Shown: positions 1 through 6,509 of the stretch, one piece after another
Layout: each line of letters starts with the position of its first letter
Numbering within the stretch: the stretch's first letter is position 1
Source of the DNA: Bacillota bacterium
GTDB lineage: Bacteria; Armatimonadota; Hebobacteria; Hebobacterales; Hebobacteraceae
Direction of reading: 5' to 3'
Assembly (NCBI GenBank): GCA_030597345.1
Contig: JAUVSA010000078.1
Coordinates: 1-8,528 of the forward strand
DNA length: 8,528 nt
The notes under the pieces: generated by a model
What the model saw: only the letters and a program-made list of their open reading frames with translations
Told to the model about the DNA's origin: nothing
The model's database searches: none
Translations under genes and position numbers: made by a program

Positions 1-498
1 GAGGTGATCGGCCAGATTGCAGCGATCATAGGCGAGCAGGAAGCTGGGGATGAACTGGTCCGCGAGATGCGGGAGCGGCTGGGCGCCGTCGCCGAGGGAC
101 TGGTGGAGGTGCCGGAGGAGGAGAGAGTCACGGCCTTCATCGTCCTCGAAGTCAGCACGCTCTACACGGCTGGTTCGGGGACGTTTCAGGATGATGCGAT
201 TCGGGCGGCGGGGGCGCGGAACATCGCGGCGCGGAAGAAGGGGTTCGCTATGTTCAGCACCGAATCGCTGGTGGCGGCGGATCCGGATTTCCTGCTGCTG
301 TCCACGATGGCGGGAGATCCCGAGCGGATGAAGCGAGAGGTGCTGCGCCACACGGCGATGCGGCGGCTGTCGGCGGTGCGGGGGGACGGGATCGTGCTGC
401 TGGAGGCCGATCCGATCATGCGGGCGGGGCCGCGGATCGTGGAGGCGGTGGAGGCGATGGCGAGGGCGTTTTATCCAGGGCGGTTCGGGGAGAACTGA
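1..498 (+). CDS. ABC transporter periplasmic substrate-binding protein, BtuF/FecB type (3' part only)
   Basis: This reading frame is already open at base 1 and ends at TGA 496-498, so only the C-terminal ~165 residues are present. The true start lies upstream of the window, and the GTG at 4-6 is probably an internal valine. It matches the second lobe of type III periplasmic binding proteins, which deliver cobalamin, haem or ferric siderophores to a BtuCD/FecCD-type importer. The visible hallmarks are a segment running YTAGSGTFQDDAIRAAGARN, then the FSTESLVAADPDFLLLST stretch (the family's 'E-x-ll-xx-dPDvil' signature), and a final helix leading to the conserved 'FYPGRF' end. The ligand cannot be read from this fragment, and the permease and ATPase genes would have to lie outside the window. 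The gene is convergent with pabC. Confidence 0.85.
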   Translation, partial: EVIGQIAAIIGEQEAGDELVREMRERLGAVAEGLVEVPEEERVTAFIVLEVSTLYTAGSGTFQDDAIRAAGARNIAARKKGFAMFSTESLVAADPDFLLLSTMAGDPERMKREVLRHTAMRRLSAVRGDGIVLLEADPIMRAGPRIVEAVEAMARAFYPGRFGEN

Positions 499-693
499 AG
501 CTGGGATGTGCCCGGGATTATCATCCCGGACGGACACCGAGCGGGGGGCTGTGCCTCCCGCAAGCCCCCCAGGGAAGGCCCGACACTGCCGTGCCGGGCA
601 AGCGGTGTCGGGGAGACATATCCGCCGTCCCCCCCCCTCGCGGGTCCGAGCCGGACTGCCGGTCTATTGACAGTGGATGCGGCGTGGCGCGCC
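499..693. other. structured convergent intergenic spacer, candidate dispersed repeat or RNA element
   Basis: This is a gene-free gap of 195 bases between two convergent genes. It holds the 512-529 hairpin, then GGGGGGCT (543-550) pairing with AGCCCCCC (563-570), then CCCGACAC (579-586) pairing with GTGTCGGG (605-612). The last stem can be extended inwards by three pairs, one of them G-T. A small GTCCG/CGGAC hairpin follows at 644-656, and there is an uninterrupted C-run near 629-637. So many strong hairpins in such a short gap is more than a simple spacer needs. Frames that cross it are open only because of base composition and have no family features. It may be a REP-like dispersed repeat, a bidirectional terminator or a structured RNA; the sequence alone does not decide. 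Confidence 0.4.
512..529 (+). terminator. stem-loop just after the binding-protein gene, possible terminator
   Basis: A perfect 7-bp stem, CCGGGAT (512-518) paired with ATCCCGG (523-529), closes a 4-base TATC loop and starts 13 bases after the stop codon of the upstream gene. The position suits transcription termination between two convergent genes. There is no T-run after it, so it is not a classical intrinsic terminator. It could equally be the first hairpin of the larger structured spacer. Confidence 0.35.
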
Positions 694-1539
694 CTACAGT
701 TGGGTGGTTTCCGTATGCACGAGATGGCGGTAGGCTTGTGTGATTGCCTGCGTGAGGGGGCCGGGGGCAGAGAGGTTGAGGGAATTGCCGTCCAAGGAGG
801 CAATGGGGATGATTTCGGCGAGGGAGCTGGTGAGTAAGCACTCGTCGGCGGTGTAGAGTTCGGTCAGGGGGAGATCGCGCTCGGTGTGGGGGATGCTCTC
901 CGCTTCTGCGATGTCGAGGACGGCGGCGCGGGTGATGCCGGGGAGGAAGCCGCGGGAAAGCGGAGGGGTGACGAGCGTGCCGCCGAAGACGGCGAAGATG
1001 TTGCGCATGGCGCCCTCGACGACGCAGCCGTCGGGGTCCACGAGGATTGCCTCGTGCGCGCCTTTCTGCGCGGCGGCGCGCTGGGCGAGGAGCTTGTCGA
1101 GGTAGTTGAGGGATTTGATGCGGCGGAGTGATGTTTCGCCGACCTGAGCGGCGGGCACAGAGACGGCAATGCACCCGGAGGTGTAACGCTCCGGCGGGGG
1201 GAGGGGGAGAGGGCGAACGAGGATGACGAGGGTGGGGGAGGAGGAGCCGGCGATTCCGGGCGTGAGGGTGAGGCGGACACTCGCGTCGGGTAGTCCGCTC
1301 GCGGCGAGGGCTTCCCGAGTCACTTCCATCATGGCCTCGGCGTCAGGTGGTGTGAAGTTGAGCTCTGCCGCGCCCGCGAGGAGACGGTCCAGGTGCTGCG
1401 CAACCCTGAAGACGTTCCCCTGGTAGGCGCGCATTGTCTCGAAGAGGCCTTCGCCGTAGAGGAAGCCGCGGTCGAGAGGGCTGATTGCGGGCGCGTCGGG
1501 CGGGAGCAGCTTGCCGTTGACCCAGGCTATTTCGGCCAT
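694..1539 (-). CDS. pabC: aminodeoxychorismate lyase / class IV PLP aminotransferase
   Basis: This 281-residue fold-type IV PLP enzyme probably splits 4-amino-4-deoxychorismate into p-aminobenzoate and pyruvate in the cytosol, for folate synthesis. Visible signatures are the N-terminal DRGFLYGEGLFETMR (residues 23-37) and FRVAQHLDRL (44-53). Next come the PLP-binding Lys142 in IKSLNYL, the VVEGAMRNIF motif (173-182) that contacts the cofactor, LPGITR (199-204), and TSSLAEIIPI (237-246). The length is normal for the family. Branched-chain aminotransferases and D-alanine aminotransferases share these motifs, so the PabC call leans on the pabB gene directly upstream. The start is fixed by a strong GGAGGAG five bases before ATG 1539; the frame stays open far upstream, but only as a shadow of pabB. 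The two genes overlap by 13 bases, suggesting coupled translation. Confidence 0.85.
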   Translation of the reverse strand: MAEIAWVNGKLLPPDAPAISPLDRGFLYGEGLFETMRAYQGNVFRVAQHLDRLLAGAAELNFTPPDAEAMMEVTREALAASGLPDASVRLTLTPGIAGSSSPTLVILVRPLPLPPPERYTSGCIAVSVPAAQVGETSLRRIKSLNYLDKLLAQRAAAQKGAHEAILVDPDGCVVEGAMRNIFAVFGGTLVTPPLSRGFLPGITRAAVLDIAEAESIPHTERDLPLTELYTADECLLTSSLAEIIPIASLDGNSLNLSAPGPLTQAITQAYRHLVHTETTQL

Positions 1540-2972
1540 TGGATCTCCTCCGTGTCTGCCTCGGCGGCGAGGGCGCGGGCGAGGGCGCGGGCCTTGTCTA
1601 TGGTCTCCTGGTACTCGGCCTCCGGATCGGAGTCGGCGACGATGGCGCCGCCAACCTGGAAGTGGGCGAGGCCGTCTTGGATAACGAGGGTCCGGATGAC
1701 GATGTTCACGTCCATGTCGCCGGAGAAGCAGAGGTAGCCGATGGCGCCCGTGTAGATGCCGCGGCGGGTGGGCTCGAGCTCTTCGATGATCTCCATTGAG
1801 CGGACCTTCGGTGCGCCGGTGATGGAGCCGCCGGGGAAGCAGGCCCGCAGGCAGTCGAGGGATGTTGCATCGGGGCGGAGGCGGCCGCGGACGGTGGAGA
1901 CGAGCTGGTGAACGGTGGCGTAGGATTCGAGGGTGAAGACTTCGGGCACGTGGACGGAGCCGAACTCGCAGACGCGGCCGATGTCGTTGCGCTCGAGGTC
2001 GACGATCATGATGTTCTCGGCGCGGTCTTTCTCGCTTGCGAGGAGTTCGCGGGCGAGGCAGGCGTCTTCTTCGGGGGTGGCGCCGCGCGGCCTGGTGCCT
2101 TTCATGGGGCGTGTTTCTACTTCGCGGCCGCGGATCTGGAGGAAGCGTTCGGGGGAGCAGCTCACGATGGCGGCGTCGGGGGTTTCGAAGTAGGCGGCGA
2201 AGGGGGCGGGGTTGTCGTTGGTGAGGCGGCAGTACAGGTCGAAGGGGGTGGTGGTGAGGGGGGCGGAGAGACGCTGGGAAAGGTTGACCTCGTAGGTGTC
2301 GCCGGCGGCGATGTAGTCCTTGGCGCGCTGGGTCGCCGCGAGGTAGTCGCCGCGGGTGAAGTTGGAGGTGACGGGGAGGCGGGGTATAAAGGGAGGCTGA
2401 GCCGGAGGCGCAGAGTCGTTGGCCGACTTCGTGAGGCGCTCTTCCAGCTCGGCCACATGCTTCTCTGCGAGTTTCTGCGCGGAGGTTGGGTGTTCCTCTG
2501 GCGCGCCGATGGCGGAGACCCAGGCTCGGTTCTCGATGTGGTCGATAGCTGCGACGGCGCCGTAGAAGCCGAGATGGCAGTCGGCGACAGGGATGTCGTC
2601 TATTGTGTGGTCGGGGATTCGCTCGACGAAACGGCCGAGGTCGTAGGCGAAGTAGCCGATTGTACCCGCGATGAGGGGAGGGGCGCCGGGCGGCCGCTCG
2701 ACGCGGAAGTCGGCGAGCAGGTCGCGGAGGACAACAAAGGGGTCTCCCTCTCGGACCTCTACGCCTTTCCGGCGGCGAATCTCGATGTGCGTTCCCTTGC
2801 TGCGGAAGGTGAGGAAGGGGTCGCAGGCGAGGAACGACCACCGTCCGAGCCGGGGCTCCTCGGTGGCGCTCTGGAGGAGGATCGCGCCGGGGCGACCCCG
2901 GAGGGCGGAGAAGGCGGCGAGGACGGAGGGCGGGGGAGTGATCTCGCGGATTGTCGGGGAATAGGGTGACAC
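1527..2972 (-). CDS. pabB: aminodeoxychorismate synthase component I
   Basis: PabB joins ammonia to chorismate to give 4-amino-4-deoxychorismate, normally with PabA supplying ammonia from glutamine. The 481-residue length is standard. An N-terminal domain (about 10-195, with IAGTIGYFAYDLGR at 101-114) precedes the catalytic chorismate-binding domain (about 205-470). Key motifs are RPMKGTRPRG (288-297), ENIMIVDLERNDIGRV (319-334), HQLVS (355-359), PGGSITGAPK (380-389) and GGAIVADSDPEAEYQET (441-457). Lys291 in 'MKGT' is the PabB-type residue; anthranilate synthase TrpE usually has Ala there (PIAGT), which favours PabB over TrpE. No glutaminase domain is fused, and no pabA is present here, so a shared PabA/TrpG elsewhere is likely. 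Start is GTG 2972, five bases after the upstream stop, with a GGAGAGGA stretch over that stop. It overlaps pabC. Confidence 0.92.
   Translation of the reverse strand: MSPYSPTIREITPPPSVLAAFSALRGRPGAILLQSATEEPRLGRWSFLACDPFLTFRSKGTHIEIRRRKGVEVREGDPFVVLRDLLADFRVERPPGAPPLIAGTIGYFAYDLGRFVERIPDHTIDDIPVADCHLGFYGAVAAIDHIENRAWVSAIGAPEEHPTSAQKLAEKHVAELEERLTKSANDSAPPAQPPFIPRLPVTSNFTRGDYLAATQRAKDYIAAGDTYEVNLSQRLSAPLTTTPFDLYCRLTNDNPAPFAAYFETPDAAIVSCSPERFLQIRGREVETRPMKGTRPRGATPEEDACLARELLASEKDRAENIMIVDLERNDIGRVCEFGSVHVPEVFTLESYATVHQLVSTVRGRLRPDATSLDCLRACFPGGSITGAPKVRSMEIIEELEPTRRGIYTGAIGYLCFSGDMDVNIVIRTLVIQDGLAHFQVGGAIVADSDPEAEYQETIDKARALARALAAEADTEEIQWPK
1545..1551 (-). promoter_or_regulatory. Shine-Dalgarno site that fixes the pabC start
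   Basis: On the minus strand this reads GGAGGAG, five bases before ATG 1539. It lies inside the last codons of pabB. It decides the start because the pabC frame has no stop for over 1.3 kb upstream, so length alone would give a much too long protein. Confidence 0.8.
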
Positions 2973-2977
2973 GGCGG

Positions 2978-3748
2978 CTAGTCCTCTCCCATCTGGTCGC
3001 CGGGCAGTTCGAATCTCATTCCATCGCGGGCGGCGATGACCTTGATGCCGGTTTCCTGACTGAGCCGTTCGGCCACTTCCCAGGGCTTGGCGCGCCAGAC
3101 GGTCATGCCGAAGTGGGTGATGATGGCGGTTTGGGGCTTGATGGCTTCGATCAGCCGCTTGGCGTCGGGGATGGAGAGGTGGTAGATATCGCTTTCCTCG
3201 AGACGGACGGTGTGGAGGACGATGACGGCGGCGCGGGAGTGGTCGGCGAGCGCGGGGAAGTAGCGGGGGTCGGCAATGGAGGACCAGCGGCAGCCGGGTG
3301 ATTCGAAAACGAAGCCGTATACCTCTCCGGGGTGGTCGTGGCGGATGGGAGAGTGAACGGTGACATCGCCGATCTGGTAGCTGCCGCCCTCTTCGATTAC
3401 GAGCGTCTGTTTGAGGTAGTCCCGCAGATAGCGGAGGAGGACGGGGTCGTCCTCGTAAGCGTCTCTGGGAGCGAGCAGAAGGCCGCGCTTGTTGAAGCCG
3501 CCGGTGGTCATGGCCTCGGTCATGACGTTGACGTCAGCGGAGTGGTCGAGGTGGCGGTGGGAGAGGATGATGGCGTCGAGCTTGGTGGGGTCAAGCTTTC
3601 GCTTGGCGGCCTGGACGAGGGCGCCAGGGCCGGGGTCGAGGGAGATGTGGGTGTCGGCCTGCTCGATCCAGAGGCCGCCAGAGGCGAGGAGCTGCTTGAA
3701 GACCAACACGCGTGCTCCGCCGGTGCCGAGGAAGATAACTTGGTTCAT
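2978..3748 (-). CDS. metallo-beta-lactamase-fold hydrolase, RNase Z/PhnP-like subgroup
   Basis: This cytosolic metal-dependent hydrolase has 256 residues and no signal peptide. The fold signature is complete: FLGTGGAR (6-13), LDPGPGAL (37-44), the metal motif SHRHLDH with His64, His66, Asp68 and His69, then His139 in RHDHPG, the bridging Asp160 in IADPRY, and His212 in ITHFGM. It is therefore expected to be catalytically intact with two metal ions. The order and spacing recall small RNase Z-like and phosphodiesterase members (PhnP, YhfI-like), but the substrate cannot be named. It is the first gene of a leftward operon, five bases ahead of pabB, which hints at a link to folate/pterin metabolism or simple co-expression. 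ATG 3748 is the start because the GTGG motif follows directly; no clear Shine-Dalgarno precedes it. Confidence 0.85.
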   Translation of the reverse strand: MNQVIFLGTGGARVLVFKQLLASGGLWIEQADTHISLDPGPGALVQAAKRKLDPTKLDAIILSHRHLDHSADVNVMTEAMTTGGFNKRGLLLAPRDAYEDDPVLLRYLRDYLKQTLVIEEGGSYQIGDVTVHSPIRHDHPGEVYGFVFESPGCRWSSIADPRYFPALADHSRAAVIVLHTVRLEESDIYHLSIPDAKRLIEAIKPQTAIITHFGMTVWRAKPWEVAERLSQETGIKVIAARDGMRFELPGDQMGED

Positions 3749-3768
3749 GGTGCGGTCAATCTTGACAT
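3745..3768 (-). CDS. possible 7-codon leader peptide ahead of the hydrolase gene
   Basis: On the minus strand an ATG at 3768 opens a seven-codon frame (MSRLTAP). Its TGA overlaps the ATG of the hydrolase gene as ATGA. With the predicted minus-strand start of transcription near 3777, this would be the first start codon in the message. Because the hydrolase gene has no visible Shine-Dalgarno, termination-reinitiation at ATGA could supply its translation. The frame is very short and could be chance. Confidence 0.2.
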   Translation of the reverse strand: MSRLTAP

Positions 3769-3791
3769 GGGTGGGCGGGTCAAACTATACT
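3762..3791 (+). promoter_or_regulatory. sigma70-type promoter for the J-like/TPR membrane protein
   Basis: A perfect -35 box TTGACA (3762-3767) and a -10 box TATACT (3786-3791) have an 18-base spacer. Transcription should start near 3797-3799, only about 6-8 bases before ATG 3805, leaving no room for a Shine-Dalgarno. The -35 box overlaps a small palindrome, GTCAA (3755-3759) facing TTGAC (3762-3766). A third GTCAA lies at 3779-3783. These could be operator half-sites, but they are short. Confidence 0.7.
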
Positions 3792-3812
3792 CGCCGAGAC
3801 TGCTATGCTCAA
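3784..3812 (-). promoter_or_regulatory. sigma70-type promoter for the hydrolase-pabB-pabC operon
   Basis: Read on the minus strand, a -35 box TTGAGC (3812-3807) and a -10 box TATAGT (3789-3784) are separated by 17 bases, the optimal spacing. This predicts a start near 3777 and a leader of about 29 bases before ATG 3748. Its -35 box lies within the first codons of the divergent gene, and its -10 box overlaps the -10 box of the opposite promoter. Confidence 0.6.
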
Positions 3813-4887
3813 GCTGCGAAAGCCACGAAACGCATACGACCTGCTGGGCCTTCCCCGAAGCGCGACGTCCGAGAAGATTCGCGCGCGCTATCGGCAGCTC
3901 GTTCGCAACTACCGGAGGGAAGTATCGCCAGGGCAACTGCTGGAGGACGGAGGGTTTCGACGCTGGACGAACGCCTACCTTCTGCTGCTGAGTCCGGATC
4001 GGCGCGAGTACGACAGACGCCTGCGGCAGAGCCGCGGCAGGGAGGAGCCGGCGGATCTGGTGGGCGGGCTGTCGGAGGCGGGGCGGCTGCTGGTGGGCGC
4101 GGAGGTGGCGTACGCGCAGCGGAAGATGAACGATGCGGCGGAGCTGGCGAAAGAAGCGGTCAAGCAGGATAGTCGTAATGCGGAAGCTTACGGGCTGCTG
4201 GGGGATATCCTGCGGGAGCAGGGCAAGTACAGAGATGCGCTGACGATGTACAACTATGCGGTACAGTTCGAGCCGAACAACCGCAGGTACTGGCAGCTGC
4301 TGGAAGAGGTGACAGCGCTGGGGGAAGGGCGGACGCTGCCGAAGCGGTACCGGAGCGAGCGGCCCACGCTGCTGAACCGGCCGGCGTGGGCGTGGATGGC
4401 AGTGGGGCTGGCGCTGGCAGCGGTAGCGGCGGGCAGCGTCTATCTGCGAGGCGACTGGGGCGAGGGCGAGATTCTCAACATCCCGGGCAGGTTGGCCTAT
4501 GCGGCCCTGGTGGAGGGGTTCTTGTTGGGGCTGGTGTTGGCGGCGACGTCGATATTGATGCCGTTCGACGATGAGATGATATCGTATCAGGTGGCCGGTT
4601 TTGGGGCGGAGACGACGCCAGTAGGAATCTTCGTCGCTCTCCCCGGCATCGTTTTCTTCTGGGCGGCACTGCTTTTCTACCCGATCGTGGCGCTGCTGGA
4701 CGAGTACTGGTCAGCATCCATTCTGATAGCGCTGGGGATGTGTGGGGCAGTGGCGCTGGGGCTCGGGTATCTCGCGCCGAAGGAAAGCCGTCTGGCGGTG
4801 TATCTGCTGAGTGGGAACTTCGTGTTCTTCGGGTTCCTGTGGGGGTGGCTCTTCGGCAGCATCAGGCGGCGGGCGTTCGAGCACTAG
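3805..4887 (+). CDS. J-like domain / TPR / polytopic membrane protein without HPD motif
   Basis: This 360-residue protein joins three parts. Residues 9-73 look like a DnaJ J domain: NAYDLLGLPRSAT, the helix II segment IRARYRQLVRNY, and the helix III/IV pattern FRRWTNAYLLLLSPDRREYDRRL. The essential HPD loop is replaced by Arg37-Arg38-Glu39, so it should not activate DnaK in the classical way. Residues about 92-125 and 126-159 form two TPR repeats, the second ending in the typical FEPNN. About five hydrophobic helices follow (near 194-214, 230-252, 272-298, 303-323 and 329-352), with an Arg-rich tail. The soluble part is likely cytoplasmic. Its role is unknown; scaffolding at the membrane is a guess. 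ATG 3805 is the only start codon between the upstream in-frame stop and the J-like domain, and it has no Shine-Dalgarno. Confidence 0.8.
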   Translation: MLKLRKPRNAYDLLGLPRSATSEKIRARYRQLVRNYRREVSPGQLLEDGGFRRWTNAYLLLLSPDRREYDRRLRQSRGREEPADLVGGLSEAGRLLVGAEVAYAQRKMNDAAELAKEAVKQDSRNAEAYGLLGDILREQGKYRDALTMYNYAVQFEPNNRRYWQLLEEVTALGEGRTLPKRYRSERPTLLNRPAWAWMAVGLALAAVAAGSVYLRGDWGEGEILNIPGRLAYAALVEGFLLGLVLAATSILMPFDDEMISYQVAGFGAETTPVGIFVALPGIVFFWAALLFYPIVALLDEYWSASILIALGMCGAVALGLGYLAPKESRLAVYLLSGNFVFFGFLWGWLFGSIRRRAFEH

Positions 4888-6500
4888 CGCCCGCCCAGCA
4901 GATGCCGAGGGTTGACCTCGAGCAGGAGTTCGCCTTCGCCGCCCGCGAGGTGGTCGCGCACTTCCATCTTCACCTCTCCAAAGTTCGCGAGAAGGGGCGA
5001 TAGGCGCGCGGGGCTGGCCCAGGCCTGGATGTGAGCATCGGGGTCGAGGTCCAGACGGAGGCGCGCGTCGGGGTCTGATGCGGCGCGCCGGCACTGGTCC
5101 AGAGCCTGGGCATCGGCAGCCAGGACCAGCACTTCTCCGATCTGCTCTTTGAAGGCAGGGAATGCTCTGGGGAGTCGGGTCTGCGGGGTGGGACCTGCCC
5201 CAGGGTTTGGCAGCGCGGCGATCAGCGCGGGTCGCTGTTCGGGATCGTCCCTGGGCAGCAGCGCGAGGAGCAGATCGTCAGGGGCTTCGGTGAGCCCGAG
5301 CCAGGTGTTCAGCAGCGGGAGGAAAGTGCTGAGGGGCGGCCAGGGGCCGAGAGCGCGCGGCTCGTCATGCCGGGTGGTGAGGGGTGGTTCCAGGGCGGCG
5401 AGCCAGCGCAGAGGTTGGTGGATAAAGGCATAGGCGGCGACGTCCCCAGGCAGGACTTCGGCGAGCAGGGACCGATCTTCAAGTGGAAGTGGTTCGCGGG
5501 GCTGACTTCGCGAGTAGCTGCCATGCACCCGGATGCCATCGGGCTCGGGGATGACGGCGAGTGCGAGAGCGCCTGAGTCGGCCTCGGCGCGGGTGTCGGC
5601 GCGCCTGCGGGGCCCCGGGAGAGAGGGGGCGCCGCGGCGGTAGTGGTCGAGTAGGCCGAGCCAGCCGCGCCGGAGCTGAGGCAGCGCGCTGACGAGCTGC
5701 TGGCGCAGCTGTGGCAGGCTGGCGTAGCACCAGATGAGAGAATCGTCGGGAAGCTCACCGAAAGCCCTGCTGAACCGTTCGGTGGCGATCAGTCGCTGGG
5801 CCGGGTCTGCCGCTGCGCGGAGGCAGCTCTCGACCGCGATGTCGTCGGTGCCGACGACCAAGCATCCCTCATGGGCGGCATAGGCGATGGCCACTTCGCC
5901 GAGTGGAGTCCTCCAGGTGACGACGCTGTGTTTGGGGGAGCGGATGACGGAGCGCGTCCAGTCGGCCTCTCGAGCGAGGGGTTCGACCGCGCGGTCGAAG
6001 CTGCGGCGGGCGCGCCGGAGGCTGCTGACACGGGCGACCAGAACGAACTTGAATCGGCTGCCGGGCGCGCCGTCCGGGGGGCCGAGGGCGGCCGCGATGA
6101 GCTCCCCGCCGAACCAACGAGACGCATCTTCGCGCAGGTCGAGCTGAACGCCGGTCCAGTGGACCAACTCCTGTGCAATGTCAGTGGCGCGCGCGACGAC
6201 GTGATCTACGTCTGAGGGGGACCAAGTGTCGCGGAGATGGCGCATGGCGGAGCTGTTGGGTCGGAGGTCCGCGCCGAGGGCGAGACAAGTATCGGTGGGA
6301 AGGAAGTCGCTGGGCGGCCGGAAGAGGCGAGATCGGAAGAGAGAGTGGGCGAAGATAGCGAAGGCCACCACGACGAAGAGCACGAGGGCGCTGATGAGGT
6401 AGCGCCTGGCTGTGAGATGGGCGAGGGTGCGGGCGGCGCAGGCGTCGCAGACGTTGCCCTGGTCAGTGTACTCGCGTCCGCATCTTGGACAGGTGCGCAT
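4884..6500 (-). CDS. zinc-ribbon, single-helix membrane protein with DUF3352-like ectodomain
   Basis: This is a 538-residue protein of unknown function. It opens with a zinc ribbon: Cys4 and Cys7 in CPRC, then Cys18 and Cys21 in CDAC. One strongly hydrophobic helix follows (about 34-53), then a ~480-residue domain expected outside the membrane, with the ribbon inside. The ectodomain begins PPSDFLPTDTCLALGADL, then has the FGGELIAAAL and FKFVLVARV stretches. This layout recalls DUF3352-type proteins, in which a membrane anchor precedes repeated alpha/beta units; the assignment is by pattern only. It is the last gene of a three-gene leftward operon, nine bases after the macro-domain gene. A GGGGAG over the preceding stop is a distant Shine-Dalgarno for ATG 6500. 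Its stop shares CTAG (4884-4887) with that of the convergent J-like gene. Confidence 0.7.
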   Translation of the reverse strand: MRTCPRCGREYTDQGNVCDACAARTLAHLTARRYLISALVLFVVVAFAIFAHSLFRSRLFRPPSDFLPTDTCLALGADLRPNSSAMRHLRDTWSPSDVDHVVARATDIAQELVHWTGVQLDLREDASRWFGGELIAAALGPPDGAPGSRFKFVLVARVSSLRRARRSFDRAVEPLAREADWTRSVIRSPKHSVVTWRTPLGEVAIAYAAHEGCLVVGTDDIAVESCLRAAADPAQRLIATERFSRAFGELPDDSLIWCYASLPQLRQQLVSALPQLRRGWLGLLDHYRRGAPSLPGPRRRADTRAEADSGALALAVIPEPDGIRVHGSYSRSQPREPLPLEDRSLLAEVLPGDVAAYAFIHQPLRWLAALEPPLTTRHDEPRALGPWPPLSTFLPLLNTWLGLTEAPDDLLLALLPRDDPEQRPALIAALPNPGAGPTPQTRLPRAFPAFKEQIGEVLVLAADAQALDQCRRAASDPDARLRLDLDPDAHIQAWASPARLSPLLANFGEVKMEVRDHLAGGEGELLLEVNPRHLLGGR

Positions 6501-6509
6501 GTTGTCAGC

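Noticed and set aside
510..665. Cobalamin riboswitch, suggested by GGGAAGGC and GGGGAGACATATCCGCC beside a BtuF-like gene
   Set aside because: The order of conserved boxes does not fit, and the element lies downstream of the transport gene between convergent genes, with no gene for it to control on either strand.
1540..2841. Upstream extension of the pabC frame
   Set aside because: The extension is Arg/Pro-rich shadow sequence inside pabB. The strong Shine-Dalgarno at 1545-1551 and the family's normal N-terminus place the start at 1539.
1908..2969. Long open frame of about 353 codons on the plus strand opposite pabB
   Set aside because: It is extremely Gly/Val/Glu-rich, lacks any domain pattern, and mirrors the codons of the clearly real pabB gene. 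Long antisense frames are expected in high-GC genes.
1527..2972. Anthranilate synthase TrpE
   Set aside because: The diagnostic position carries Lys (MKGT) rather than the TrpE-type Ala, and pabC follows directly.
3332..4172. Plus-strand frames running from within the hydrolase gene across the promoter into the J-like gene
   Set aside because: They cross a clear divergent promoter, have biased composition and show no family motifs; they are shadows of the two real genes.
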